64,000 nt of DNA from Prado023 sp963798745 (GCA_963798745.1 CAWCUF010000005.1:1-64000), one strand, 5' to 3'. Positions 18,449 to 26,915 are shown, counted from the stretch's first letter. Program-made: numbers and translations. The notes: generated by a model from the sequence alone, not told the origin.

Positions 18449-19336
18449 TCACGGCGCGAGGCCGGGCTCGGGCCACATCCCCCACTGGCCCCCTACCGGG
18501 TCCGCCGAGTCACCGTCGCCGGGAGCGCAGCTGAGCAGGGCTCGGCTGAGTTGCTCGGTGTCGCTGAGCATCTCGCTGAGCGTGTCGGCCAGGACGTGAT
18601 CGTCGACGGGGTCATCGGCTTCGGCGGCGATGAGCACGGTGCGCCGGGCGAGCTCCTTGCCGGGCGAGCTCCTTGAAGAGGCTGGCCGTGACGCCGCCAC
18701 ACCGCCCGGCTGCAGCGTCCAGGGCGGCCCCGCTGACTGGTGGGTCGCGGGCGTACAGGCCCAGCAGCGCCCGTCGCGCATGCTCGTCGGGCAGCGGGAT
18801 CTCGACCGCGAGGTCGACCCGCCCCCCGGGCGCTGGCTCAGCGCCTCCTCGAGCAGGTCCGCGCGGTTGGTGGTCAGGATGAAGGCTGCCGGTTGGCCTG
18901 CCGCTGCAACGCGGCCACGGGTACGCCCTCGAAGTGGAACAGGTGCACCCCAAGGCGACCGCCTCGCGTGAGGTGCCCGAGCCGGTGTCCATCCGCGCCC
19001 GGTCCACCGCCCCGACCGGGGTCCCCCACCCACCGCTGCGCGCAAGCAGGTCGCCGAACGTCTGGTGGTGGCGCTGGTCCCCTCCCCCGATGCCGACCAG
19101 CTCTCCCCTCCGTGTTCGGCCAGGAGCGCCTCGATCGCCACATCCAGGTTCACGAACTGGTGAGTGGCCACCTCCAGGCGCACCACCGGCACCGATGCCG
19201 GGTCCACGCCCAGATGCAGCTCGACCAGGTCCCTGAGCATCGGGCCAGGAGCCTGGGCACCTGCCCGGACCGCGTCCAACGCCTCATCCATGAACCGCTG
19301 GAACGACGACATCACATCCCGCGTGCGCTCATCCAC
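18449..19336 (-). pseudogene. AAA-family ATPase, internally deleted and frameshifted
   Basis: The N-terminus from GTG 19336 reads VDERTRDVMSSFQRFMDEAL. A linker follows, and the later AAA segments include FILTTNRADLLEEALSQRPGG (sensor-1 type), VDLAVEIPLPDEHARRALLGLYA and an acidic tail ending at 18449. Walker A and Walker B, which should precede FILTTNRADLL, are missing: HFEGVPVAALQRQANRQPS runs straight into it, so a few hundred bases have been deleted. Several frame changes occur, one caused by an exact 16-bp tandem duplication (18644-18675). The start still has a TAGCGT -10 box seven bases upstream. The gene cannot make a functional ATPase. Confidence 0.78.
18644..18675. repeat. 16-bp perfect tandem duplication
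   Basis: CCGGGCGAGCTCCTTG occurs twice in direct succession (18644-18659 and 18660-18675) inside the ATPase pseudogene. Sixteen is not a multiple of three, so the duplication shifts the reading frame. Confidence 0.9.
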
Positions 19337-19343
19337 GCGCCCG

Positions 19344-19349
19344 ACGCTA
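19344..19349 (-). promoter_or_regulatory. -10 box of the ATPase pseudogene
   Basis: TAGCGT on the minus strand lies 7 nt before GTG 19336. It is a leaderless-type promoter retained by the dead gene and divergent from the one at 19380. Confidence 0.45.
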
Positions 19350-19379
19350 CGCCCGATGGCCGGTGTCGGGCTGACTGCA

Positions 19380-19385
19380 TAGATT
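19380..19385 (+). promoter_or_regulatory. -10 box, leaderless start
   Basis: TAGATT is followed by six bases and then ATG 19392. No Shine-Dalgarno sequence is present. Confidence 0.55.
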
Positions 19386-19391
19386 GTCGGC

Positions 19392-20030
19392 ATGAAGATC
19401 GCACTCATCGGCGGCCACGGCAAGATCGCGCTCCTGCTCGCTCCCCTGCTGACGCAGCGGGGCGACGAGGTCACGTCAGTGGTGCGCAACCCCGACCATG
19501 CGGCCGACGTTGGTGCGACGGGCGCGACGCCGGTCGTGGCCGACGTGGAGCGCCTGGAGGTCGCTGGCCTCGCCGAGGTCCTGCGCGGCCATGACGCCGT
19601 CGTCTGGTCGGCCGGCGCCGGCGGTGGCGACCCCGAGCGGACCTACGCAGTCGATCGCGACGCCGCGATCCGGACCATGGACGCAGCCACCCAGGCTGGT
19701 GTGGACCGCTTCGTGATGGTGTCCTACTTCGGCGCCGCCCCGGACCACGGCGTGCCTGCGGACAACCCGTTCTTCGCCTATGCCGAGGCCAAGGCTGCGG
19801 CCGACGAGCACCTGCGTGCCTCGGCGCTGGACTGGACGGTCCTCGGGCCCAGCGGCCTGACCGACGGGCAGCGCACCGGGCGCATCGACGCACACGCCGA
19901 GGAAGCCCGATCCGTGGGTCGCGCCCAGGTGGCCGCAGTGATCGCCGAGGTACTCGGGCGCCGCGACACGCACCACCGCACGATCCGGTTCAACGACGGC
20001 GACACGCCCATCGCCGACGCCGTCGGTTGA
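19392..20030 (+). CDS. NAD(P)-binding Rossmann protein (atypical SDR)
   Basis: A 212-residue cytoplasmic protein of the NAD(P)H-binding/NmrA-like group. The glycine-rich loop is at the N-terminus (MKIALIGGHGKIALLLAPLL). GHDAVVWSAGAGGGDPERTYAVD follows, then DRFVMVSYFGAAP, YAEAKAAADEHLRASALDWTVLGPSGLTD and a C-terminal block of the type seen in YwnB/YhfK-like proteins. The YxxxK-like element AYAEAKAAAD occupies the catalytic position, but substrates for this group are mostly unknown. It ends 6 bp before the convergent pspAB stop. The start is supported by the -10 box six bases upstream. Confidence 0.78.
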   Translation: MKIALIGGHGKIALLLAPLLTQRGDEVTSVVRNPDHAADVGATGATPVVADVERLEVAGLAEVLRGHDAVVWSAGAGGGDPERTYAVDRDAAIRTMDAATQAGVDRFVMVSYFGAAPDHGVPADNPFFAYAEAKAAADEHLRASALDWTVLGPSGLTDGQRTGRIDAHAEEARSVGRAQVAAVIAEVLGRRDTHHRTIRFNDGDTPIADAVG

Positions 20031-20036
20031 CCGGCG

Positions 20037-20612
20037 CTACAGGCCGGGAGCGCCCCAGATCGGGAACCAGCGCGACAGGTCGTCCTCCAGGGACAGCTCG
20101 TCGCGCATCAGGTCTCGGATCTGCAGCTCGAGCATCGTGTCGCGGGCCTGCCCACCACCGGGCATCGGCGCGAACGGGTAGAACGCGCCTGCCTTGAACA
20201 GGTAGACCATCGCCAGCGGCCGCTCCTTCGGGCCGACGAACGTGGCCATCGCGCACAACAGCTGCGGACCGAACCCACTGTCCTGCAGCGTGAGGTTCAC
20301 CGCATGCAGGTGGGTCACCAGCGCGGCGACATCCGGCGGGTCGGTGCGCACCACCAGCCACGTGTAGCCGTACTGGTCAGCGGTCACCTCCACGGCCGGG
20401 TTGCCCGAGGCAGCGAGCAGCGCCTCGATCTCGGCCTGGATGGCTGCGAAGGCACGGCCATCGGGGACCCGGAACGCCACGGCCCCAGCGCCGGTGGCCC
20501 GGTAGTCCAGGCTGGCTGAGAGCGTGATCGCCGCCGACGGCAGCCCGAAGATCGCGTCGAGGTCGGGCCGGGCGGGCTTGCGCCGGCCCATGATCGAGTC
20601 GAAGAGCCCCAT
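20037..20612 (-). CDS. pspAB: PspA-associated protein PspAB
   Basis: A 191-residue actinobacterial protein encoded with PspA and the HtpX protease. It starts MGLFDSIMGRRKPARPDLDAIFGLPSAA, the usual beginning of the PspAB family, and contains YGYTWLVVRT and YLFKAGAFYPFAPMPG. No catalytic motif or membrane segment is visible. The ATG at 20612 overlaps the htpX stop by one base (TGATG), implying translational coupling. By context it belongs to the membrane-stress response, probably modulating PspA or HtpX; its biochemical role is not established. Confidence 0.83.
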   Translation of the reverse strand: MGLFDSIMGRRKPARPDLDAIFGLPSAAITLSASLDYRATGAGAVAFRVPDGRAFAAIQAEIEALLAASGNPAVEVTADQYGYTWLVVRTDPPDVAALVTHLHAVNLTLQDSGFGPQLLCAMATFVGPKERPLAMVYLFKAGAFYPFAPMPGGGQARDTMLELQIRDLMRDELSLEDDLSRWFPIWGAPGL

Positions 20613-21511
20613 CACTGACCCAGTTGCGCGGAGATGCGGGCCAGTTGTTCCAGGCGCTTCTCCAGCGGCGGGTGGGTCGAGAACAGGCTGGCCAGCGACT
20701 GGCCCCCGCCGATCGCGGGGGTGATGAAGAAGGCGTTCATCGCCTCCTTCTCGCGCAGGTCCCGGGTGGGGATGGCACCCATGTCCCCGGAGATCTTCTG
20801 CAGCGCCCGGCCCAGCGCCCCGGGCCGACCGGTCAGCAGCGCCCCGGCGCGATCCGCGGAGAGTTCGCGGTAGCGGGAGAGCACGCGGATCAGCACGAAG
20901 CTGATCGCGTAGACCACGATCGACACCACCATGATCATCAGGAACGCGATGGCGCCGTTGCTGTCGCTGCCACGCCGGCGGGTCAGCCCGCCCCACATCC
21001 AGGAGCGGGTCAGGAAGCCGGCCAGCACCCCGACGAACGAGGCGACCGTCATCACCAGCACGTCGCGGTGCGCCACATGCGCCAGCTCGTGGGACAGCAC
21101 CCCCTCGAGCTCCTCAGCGTCCAGGCGGCGCAGCAGTCCGGTGGTGACGCACACCACCGCCCGCTTGCTGCTGCGCCCGGTCGCGAACGCGTTGGGCATG
21201 TCGGTGTCGGCGATCGCGACCGTGGGCTTGGGCATGTCGGCCATCGCGCACAGCCGGTCGACGATCGCGTGCAGTTGCGGGGCCTGCTCCGGTTCGACAG
21301 CTCGCGCCGACATCGAGAACAGCGCGACCCGGTCGGAGAAGTACCACTGCGCCCACGCCGAGCCGGCGGCGATGACCAGCACGAACAGCAAGCCGATGCC
21401 GGCGTAGATCAGGACCCCCATCAGGACCACGTAGAGCAGCCCGAGCAGGAACATCGTGCCGCCCATGCGGGCGGTCAGGCCCCGGTCCGGGGCGTAGCGG
21501 TTGCGGGCCAT
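20612..21511 (-). CDS. htpX: M48 membrane metalloprotease HtpX
   Basis: A zinc-dependent integral membrane endopeptidase of 299 residues that degrades damaged membrane proteins. Two membrane helices lie at about 17-55. The zinc site SHELAHVAHRD has HELAH at residues 141-145, and a second pair of helices spans about 152-210. The third ligand is in SRYRELSADRAGALLTG. TGLLRRLDAEELEGVLSHE is typical of the family. It is the middle gene of pspA-htpX-pspAB, 24 bp behind pspA. The length is close to the roughly 290 residues of E. coli HtpX, and all catalytic residues are present. Confidence 0.9.
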   Translation of the reverse strand: MARNRYAPDRGLTARMGGTMFLLGLLYVVLMGVLIYAGIGLLFVLVIAAGSAWAQWYFSDRVALFSMSARAVEPEQAPQLHAIVDRLCAMADMPKPTVAIADTDMPNAFATGRSSKRAVVCVTTGLLRRLDAEELEGVLSHELAHVAHRDVLVMTVASFVGVLAGFLTRSWMWGGLTRRRGSDSNGAIAFLMIMVVSIVVYAISFVLIRVLSRYRELSADRAGALLTGRPGALGRALQKISGDMGAIPTRDLREKEAMNAFFITPAIGGGQSLASLFSTHPPLEKRLEQLARISAQLGQ

Positions 21512-21535
21512 GTCGGGCCTGGGTACCTGCCTGTC

Positions 21536-22405
21536 CTACTGGGCGGCCGGGCCGGCCGGTGGGGTCTGCTTCGGGTCCGAGGCCTGCGGGTCCGTCGGCT
21601 GCGGGTCCGCGGCCGGGCCGTCGGCCAGTTCGGCATCGACCACATCGTCGACCGGCGCGGGACCGACTGCGGCGGGTGCGGAACCCGTCACTGCGGCGGT
21701 GGCCTGTCCGCCAGTCACCTCGGCGCGCATGGCCGCGAGCTCGTTCTCGACCTGGTTGTCCGAGGTCAGCCGCTCGAGCTCGGCAGTCAGCGCGTCCTTG
21801 CCGCCGGTGGACTCCAGCGCCCCGGTGGCCATCAGCTCCTCCATGGCCCCGGCGCGGGCCTGCATCTGGGCCGTCCGGTCCTCAGCACGCTGGATGGCCA
21901 GGCCGACATCGCCGAGCTCGCTGGAGATTCCGGTGAAGGCCTCGTTGATGCGGACCTGCGCCTCAGCCGCCGAGTAGGTGGCCTTGATGGTCTCCTTCTG
22001 CGTGCGGAAGGACTCCACCTTGGCCTGCAACTGCTGGGAGGCCAGAGTCAGCTTCTGCTCCTGGCCGATGAGCTGGTCGAGCTGGACGTGCAGGTCGGCG
22101 ATCTGCTGGGTCGTGGCGGCCTTGCGCGTCAGCGCCTCGCGGGCCAGGTCCTCGCGCCCAGCCCCCAGCGCGGCGCGGGCCTGTCCGTCGAGCTTGGCCA
22201 ACTGCTTGTCCAGACTGGCGATCTGCAACTCGACGCGCTTGCGGCTGGTGGCCACGTCGGCCACGCCGCGGCGGACCTTCTGCAGCATCTCCAACTGCTT
22301 CTCGTAGGAGTAGTCCAGCGTCTGCCCCGGGTTCTCCGCCTTGTCCAAGGCTGCGTTGGCCTTGGACTTGAAGATCATCTTGAAGCGCTGCCACATGCCG
22401 GCCAT
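21536..22405 (-). CDS. pspA: Phage shock protein A / IM30 homologue
   Basis: A peripheral membrane protein of 289 residues that oligomerises on stressed membranes and maintains proton motive force. The start at ATG 22405 gives MAGMWQRFKMIFKSKANAALDKAENPGQTL, with the amphipathic N-terminal helix of the PspA family. A long coiled coil follows (about residues 30-220, for instance LQIASLDKQLAKLDGQAR and LHVQLDQLIGQEQKLTLASQQLQAK). The last 65 residues are an Ala/Pro/Asp-rich tail absent from E. coli PspA but common in actinobacterial versions. A TAGGCT -10 box at 22456-22461 (minus) would give a 5' leader of about 45 bases. Confidence 0.9.
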   Translation of the reverse strand: MAGMWQRFKMIFKSKANAALDKAENPGQTLDYSYEKQLEMLQKVRRGVADVATSRKRVELQIASLDKQLAKLDGQARAALGAGREDLAREALTRKAATTQQIADLHVQLDQLIGQEQKLTLASQQLQAKVESFRTQKETIKATYSAAEAQVRINEAFTGISSELGDVGLAIQRAEDRTAQMQARAGAMEELMATGALESTGGKDALTAELERLTSDNQVENELAAMRAEVTGGQATAAVTGSAPAAVGPAPVDDVVDAELADGPAADPQPTDPQASDPKQTPPAGPAAQ

Positions 22406-22504
22406 GGTTCGATGTCGCTCTCTGCCTGGGCGGCCCACCACCGCCGATTCACACCAGCCTAACCCGCCTGCCCCGAGCCGCGCCCACCCTCGCCGCCCAC
22501 CACG

Positions 22505-22510
22505 TACCCT
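22505..22510 (+). promoter_or_regulatory. -10 box, leaderless start of DUF3043 gene
   Basis: TACCCT lies seven bases before GTG 22518. The divergent pspA promoter (TAGGCT, minus, 22456-22461) is about 45 bp away. Confidence 0.55.
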
Positions 22511-22517
22511 TGTGCCC

Positions 22518-23150
22518 GTGAAGTTCCCCTCTCGCAGCAAGCCCGAACAACCGGTCGCGCCCGAACCGGCTCCCGACACTGCCCACGCCCCCACCGGCAA
22601 GGGTCGGCCCACGCCCTCGCGCAAGGAGGCCGAGGCTCATCGCAAGCACACGCTGAAGGTGCCCACTGACCCCAAGGCCGCCAAGAAGGCTGCTCGGGCC
22701 CGGGCCGCCGAGGAGCGCCAGGCGAACCGGGCCGCGCTGCTCGCCGGAGACGAGCGCGCCCTGCCCGCGCGCGACGCCGGCCCGGTGAAGAGCTTCGTGC
22801 GCGACTTCGTCGACGGCCGGTGGGCGGCCGCGGAGATGTTCCTGCCGCTGGCGCTGATCGTGCTGGTGATCGGGTTCCTGCCGATGGCCCAGTGGGGGCT
22901 GCCGAACGCCCAGGGCTACGTCTCCCTGCTCTGGTTCATGCTGACCCTGCTCATCATCGTGGACACCACCCTGCTGATCATGCGGATGGGCCGCGAGCTC
23001 AAGGTCCGGTGGCCCGACGAGGCCGACCGCAAGGGCGCGAAGTTCTACGCGGTGATGCGCGTGCTGCAGATCCGCAGGCTGCGGCTGCCCCCGCCTCGGG
23101 TGCGTCGCGGTGGGCGACCGGTCGTGCCGAAGGTGAAGAAGCAGAAGTAG
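22518..23150 (+). CDS. DUF3043 membrane protein
   Basis: A 210-residue actinobacterial membrane protein of unknown function. The N-terminal 100 residues are charged and probably cytoplasmic (KGRPTPSRKEAEAHRKHTLK, then Lys/Ala-rich KAAKKAARARAAEERQANR). FVRDFVDGRWAAAEMFLPLALIVLVIGFLP starts the first helix, and a second (LLWFMLTLLIIVDTTLLIM) follows. The C-terminus is strongly basic (RRLRLPPPRVRRGGRPVVPKVKKQK). GTG 22518 is chosen over the longer frame because of the -10 box seven bases upstream and because conserved sequence begins there. Confidence 0.8.
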   Translation: MKFPSRSKPEQPVAPEPAPDTAHAPTGKGRPTPSRKEAEAHRKHTLKVPTDPKAAKKAARARAAEERQANRAALLAGDERALPARDAGPVKSFVRDFVDGRWAAAEMFLPLALIVLVIGFLPMAQWGLPNAQGYVSLLWFMLTLLIIVDTTLLIMRMGRELKVRWPDEADRKGAKFYAVMRVLQIRRLRLPPPRVRRGGRPVVPKVKKQK

Positions 23151-23178
23151 TGATCTGGCCGGTGTCGGACCAGTGCCC

Positions 23179-23184
23179 TAGGGT
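23179..23184 (+). promoter_or_regulatory. -10 box, leaderless start of aldo/keto reductase
   Basis: TAGGGT precedes ATG 23191 by six bases, without a ribosome binding site. Confidence 0.55.
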
Positions 23185-23190
23185 CGGCTC

Positions 23191-24189
23191 ATGGAACATC
23201 GACGCCTTGGTGCAAGTGGTTTGTGGGTCAGCGAGATCGCGTACGGCAACTGGTTGACGCACGCGTCGCAGGTGGCTGAGGACACCGCGACGGCATGCGT
23301 GCACGCCGCCCTCGACGCGGGGATCACCACCTTCGACACCGCCGACGTGTACGCCCAGACCGGCGCGGAGTCGGTGCTCGGCCGAGCACTGGCCGGCCAG
23401 CGCCGCGAGGGACTGGAGATCCTCACGAAGGTCTACTGGCCCACCGGGCCCGGGCGCAACGACCGTGGCCTGTCCCGCAAGCACATCATCGAGTCCTGCC
23501 ACGGCTCCCTGCAGCGGCTGCAGACCGACCACATCGACCTGTACCAGGCCCATCGGTTCGACCATCACACGCCACTCGAGGAGACCCTGCGCGCGTTCGA
23601 GGACCTCGTCCGCGCCGGCAAGGTGCTCTACATCGGGGTCTCCGAGTGGCGCGCCGAGGAGATCCGGGCGGCGCTGGAGATCGCCGAGCAGATGGGCTTC
23701 GACCGGATCGTGTCCAACCAGCCGCAGTACTCGATGCTGTGGCGGGTCATAGAGGCCGAGGTGGTGCCCGAGTGCGAGGCCGCCGGCATCGGTCAGGTGG
23801 TCTGGTCGCCCATGGCCCAGGGGGTCCTGTCGGGCAAGTACCTGCCCGGCGCGCCGGTACCCGACGGTTCCCGGGCCACTGACCCGACCGGCTCAGGGTT
23901 CGTGTCCCGGTGGCTGCACGACGACGTCCTGACCCGGGTGCAGGCCCTCAAACCCCTCGCCGACGAGGCCGGCCTGAGCATGCCCCAGCTCGCGGTGGCC
24001 TGGGTGCTGGCCAACTCCAACGTGTCGGCGGCGATCGTGGGCGCGTCCCGGCCCGAGCAGCTCGCGGACTCCGTGCAGGCCAGCGGGAAGGCGCTCGACG
24101 CCGACCTGCGCGCCGCCATCGATGATGTCCTCGGCGATGTGGTGGTGCGCGATCCGGCCAAGACCGCGTCACCCGAGGAGCGGCCGTAG
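23191..24189 (+). CDS. Aldo/keto reductase (Kv-beta-like)
   Basis: A 332-residue NADPH-dependent oxidoreductase with a TIM-barrel fold. MEHRRLGASGLWVSEIAYGNW opens the barrel. The catalytic set is visible as FDTADVYA (Asp, Tyr), ILTKVYWP (Lys) and LYQAHRFDHHTPLEETL (His). The NADP phosphate-binding end includes AIVGASRPEQLADSV. Overall similarity is to the group containing potassium-channel beta subunits and YghZ/Gpr, which reduce aldehydes such as methylglyoxal. The physiological substrate cannot be deduced. It is a stand-alone gene. Confidence 0.85.
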   Translation: MEHRRLGASGLWVSEIAYGNWLTHASQVAEDTATACVHAALDAGITTFDTADVYAQTGAESVLGRALAGQRREGLEILTKVYWPTGPGRNDRGLSRKHIIESCHGSLQRLQTDHIDLYQAHRFDHHTPLEETLRAFEDLVRAGKVLYIGVSEWRAEEIRAALEIAEQMGFDRIVSNQPQYSMLWRVIEAEVVPECEAAGIGQVVWSPMAQGVLSGKYLPGAPVPDGSRATDPTGSGFVSRWLHDDVLTRVQALKPLADEAGLSMPQLAVAWVLANSNVSAAIVGASRPEQLADSVQASGKALDADLRAAIDDVLGDVVVRDPAKTASPEERP

Positions 24190-24306
24190 TCGGGGCCGGC
24201 GCCGGGCCGACCCGCGCGCTGCCCGGCCCGGCGCGGCCAGGGCAGGGACGAGGATCGACGAGGGCCACACGCCTGGACGGCGGGCCCGATGACCAGAGGA
24301 GTGGGT

Positions 24307-24519
24307 ATGGGTTGGACGTGGGAGTACCAGTCGGCCCCGGGGGCGGTCGTCCTCGAGGAGGTCTCGCAGCCCGAGGGCGGATTCCCCACCCAGGCTGACG
24401 CCGAGACGTGGGTGGGTGAGGTTTGGCCCGACCTGCTGGACGGCGGCATCGAGGCGGTCACCCTCTACGAGGAGCAGCGCCTCGTGTACGGCCCGATGAG
24501 CCTGCGTCCTGCCCCGTGA
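24307..24519 (+). CDS. Small conserved-type hypothetical protein
   Basis: A 70-residue acidic, tryptophan-rich protein (GWTWEYQSAPGAVVLEEVSQ, WVGEVWPDLLDGGIEAVTLYEE). GAGGAG sits six bases before ATG 24307, which decides the start over the upstream ATG at 24289. Actinobacterial genomes often carry a similar small protein of unknown role; I recall the pattern but cannot name a family. It ends 43 bp before recQ. Confidence 0.65.
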   Translation: MGWTWEYQSAPGAVVLEEVSQPEGGFPTQADAETWVGEVWPDLLDGGIEAVTLYEEQRLVYGPMSLRPAP

Positions 24520-24550
24520 ATCGCTGATCGGCATTGTCGGTGCGACAGGG

Positions 24551-24556
24551 GACAAT
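24551..24556 (+). promoter_or_regulatory. -10-like box before recQ
   Basis: GACAAT lies six bases before ATG 24563, the same spacing as at other leaderless starts, although the first base departs from TANNNT. Confidence 0.4.
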
Positions 24557-24562
24557 CACGCC

Positions 24563-26464
24563 ATGAGCCCTCCCGTCGCAGCGCCGGACCACGCAACCGC
24601 TGACGCCTCGTTGCGCGTCCTGCGCGAGGTGTTCGGCTACGACGAGTTCCGCGGCGCGCAGGCCGAGATCATCAATCAGGTGGTCTCCGGGGGGGATGCC
24701 CTCGTGCTGATGCCGACCGGCGGCGGCAAGTCGGTCTGCTACCAGGTGCCGGCCATCGTGCGCCCCGGGCTCGGGGTCGTCATCTCCCCGCTGATCGCCC
24801 TGATGCAGGACCAGGTCGACGCCATGAGGTTACTCGGCGTGCGTGCTGCCTTCCTGAACTCGAGCCTGGATGCGGCGGGCGCCACTGAGGTCATCCGCGC
24901 GATGACCGCCGGTGAGCTCGACCTGCTCTACGTGGCTCCCGAACGCCTGGCCACCGCAGGTTTCCTCGCCCAGCTCGACCGGATCCAGGCCGCCCACGGC
25001 CTCGCGCTGTTCGCGATCGACGAGGCGCACTGCGTGTCCCAGTGGGGCCATGACTTCCGCCCGGAGTACCTGCGCCTCTCGGTCCTGGCGCAGCGGTTCC
25101 CCGACGTCCCGCGGCTGGCGCTGACCGCCACCGCGGACATGCTCACGCGCGCCGAGATCCGCCACAGGTTGGCCCTCGGGGACGCCCCGGAGTTCCTGTC
25201 CAGCTTCGACCGAGCGAACATCCGCTACACCGTCGTGGAGAAGGAGAACGCGCGCGACCAACTGCTCGCCTTCCTGGCCGGCGACGCAGCCAACCCGAGC
25301 CTGATCGGGTCCTCGGGGATCGTCTACTGCTCGTCGCGCAAGAAGGTCGACCAGACCGCGGCCTGGCTCAACGACCAGGGCCTGACAGCGCTGGCCTACC
25401 ACGCAGGCCTGGACGCGGGTGCGCGTCGCGCCGCCCAGGACCGGTTCCAGCGCGAGGACGGGGTCGTCGTGGTGGCCACGATCGCGTTCGGGATGGGCAT
25501 CGACAAGCCCGACGTGCGGTTCGTGGCCCATCTGGACCTGCCCAAGAGCATCGAGGCCTACTACCAGGAGACGGGCCGAGCCGGCCGGGACGGAGGGCCC
25601 GCGCAGGCCTGGATGGCCTACGGCCTGGCCGATGTGGTGCTGCAGAAGTCCTGGATCGACGCCTCGGAGGCACCCCCGGAGGTCCGGCGGGTCGAAGCCG
25701 CGAAGCTGGACGCCCTGCTCGGCTACTGCGAGGCGGCCGGCTGCCGCCGGGTGATCCTGCTGGACTACTTCGGGGAGCGGACCGCACCATGCGGCAACTG
25801 CGACACCTGCCTGACCCCGCCAGAACTGTGGGACGGCACGGTGGCGGCGCAGAAGTTCCTGTCCGGGGTGATCCGCACCGGCCAACGCTTCGGCGCGGGG
25901 CACGTCATCGACCTGCTGATGGGCAAGGGGTCGGCGCGCATGTCTGAGCTCGGCCACGACCAGTTGCCCACGTTCGGCGTGGGCAACGATCTGGACGCCA
26001 CGGCCTGGCGCGGGGTCGCCCGGCAGTTGGTCGCCCAGGGCCTGCTGCATGCCGACTCCCAGGCTTACGGCGCCCTGCGCGTCACCGAAGCCGCGCAACC
26101 GGTGCTCCGCGGCCAGGCACGCCTGGATCTGCGACGCAGCACGGCGAAGCCCGCGGGTCGGGCCGCCCGGCGTCGGGGCAGGTCCGCCGCGTCATCGGCC
26201 GCCACCAGCACGCTCACCGGGCCGCAGGCCGCCCTGTTCGAGGTCCTGCGGGACGAGCGAAAATCGATCGCCGAGGAGCAGGGCGTCCCGGCCTACGTGG
26301 TCTTCCACGACGCAACCCTGCGCGAGATCGCCACCCGCCAACCCGACACAGTCGAGCAGCTGCTCGACGTGCCCGGGATCGGCGCGGCGAAGGCCGAGCG
26401 CTACGGCGAGCGCATCCTGGCTGCCGTGGGGCGGGGAGGCAGCGGCGGCCCGGAGGTTGGCTGA
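24563..26464 (+). CDS. recQ: ATP-dependent DNA helicase RecQ
   Basis: A 633-residue superfamily 2 3'-5' DNA helicase for recombination and fork repair. FGYDEFRGAQAEII is motif 0 and LMPTGGGKSVCYQ is Walker A (GKS 55-57). IDEAHCVSQWGHDFRPEY carries Walker B DEAH (153-156) and the RecQ aromatic loop. ATIAFGMGIDKPDVRFV and YYQETGRAGRDG are motifs V and VI. The zinc domain has cysteines in YCEAAGCRR and CGNCDTC. A winged helix and a C-terminal HRDC domain (residues about 545-620) complete the bacterial architecture. The Ala/Arg-rich linker before the HRDC (STAKPAGRAARRRGRSAASS) is longer than in E. coli. Confidence 0.93.
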   Translation: MSPPVAAPDHATADASLRVLREVFGYDEFRGAQAEIINQVVSGGDALVLMPTGGGKSVCYQVPAIVRPGLGVVISPLIALMQDQVDAMRLLGVRAAFLNSSLDAAGATEVIRAMTAGELDLLYVAPERLATAGFLAQLDRIQAAHGLALFAIDEAHCVSQWGHDFRPEYLRLSVLAQRFPDVPRLALTATADMLTRAEIRHRLALGDAPEFLSSFDRANIRYTVVEKENARDQLLAFLAGDAANPSLIGSSGIVYCSSRKKVDQTAAWLNDQGLTALAYHAGLDAGARRAAQDRFQREDGVVVVATIAFGMGIDKPDVRFVAHLDLPKSIEAYYQETGRAGRDGGPAQAWMAYGLADVVLQKSWIDASEAPPEVRRVEAAKLDALLGYCEAAGCRRVILLDYFGERTAPCGNCDTCLTPPELWDGTVAAQKFLSGVIRTGQRFGAGHVIDLLMGKGSARMSELGHDQLPTFGVGNDLDATAWRGVARQLVAQGLLHADSQAYGALRVTEAAQPVLRGQARLDLRRSTAKPAGRAARRRGRSAASSAATSTLTGPQAALFEVLRDERKSIAEEQGVPAYVVFHDATLREIATRQPDTVEQLLDVPGIGAAKAERYGERILAAVGRGGSGGPEVG

Positions 26465-26660
26465 TCCTCGACGACCGGGGCGTCAGGAGTCCCGGACGGG
26501 AACTGACGTGCCACCTCCGGCGTACGGGCACACGCGCCAACACCCGCGCCTGGCCGCGCCCGCCCTTCGGGCACGTGCACACCCACCCGAACCGCATCCC
26601 CGCACCCGCACACACCCGAACCGCAGACTCCCGCGATCCTGCCCCCCAATGGGTTACCCA

Positions 26661-26755
26661 CACCCACGCGCCGCCCACCCGAGCGCCGCTCCCACGCGCC
26701 GCCCACCCGAGCGCCGCCCACCCGAGCGCCGCGCACCCACGCGCCGCGCGTCCGC
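26661..26755. repeat. Degenerate about 15-bp tandem repeats
   Basis: Roughly six units alternate between CACCCGAGCGCCGCC and CACCCACGCGCCGC. The array is imperfect and wholly non-coding, and its period is close to one and a half helical turns. Confidence 0.75.
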
Positions 26756-26770
26756 GTTGCCTTGCCCGAC

Positions 26771-26810
26771 CTGGGATCCTGTTGCTCCAAGAAGGGCAAC
26801 AGGATCCCAG
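26771..26810. terminator. Perfect 15-bp stem hairpin (REP-like or bidirectional terminator)
   Basis: CTGGGATCCTGTTGC at 26771-26785 is exactly complementary to 26796-26810, with a ten-base loop. It lies between the convergent recQ and macro-domain genes, so it could end transcription from both sides. A related copy at 26871-26915 suggests a dispersed palindromic repeat rather than a simple terminator. Confidence 0.65.
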
Positions 26811-26870
26811 ATTGATCCTGGAGGTGGGAGGGCACTGGCTGCCCGGGGCCGCCGAACGCCGATTCGGAGC

Positions 26871-26915
26871 GTTCCTGCTCAAAGAGGGGCAACGGGATCC
26901 CGTATTGATCTCAGG
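26871..26915. repeat. Diverged copy of the palindromic repeat
   Basis: GGGCAACGGGATCCCGTATTGATC here matches GGGCAACAGGATCCCAGATTGATC in the first copy, about 90 bp away. The preceding GAACGC and GCGTTC (26854-26859, 26869-26874) form another small hairpin. Confidence 0.6.

Noticed and set aside
26661..26755. Repeat array considered as CRISPR
   Set aside because: Units are contiguous, about 15 bp and degenerate, with no unique spacers and no cas genes nearby.
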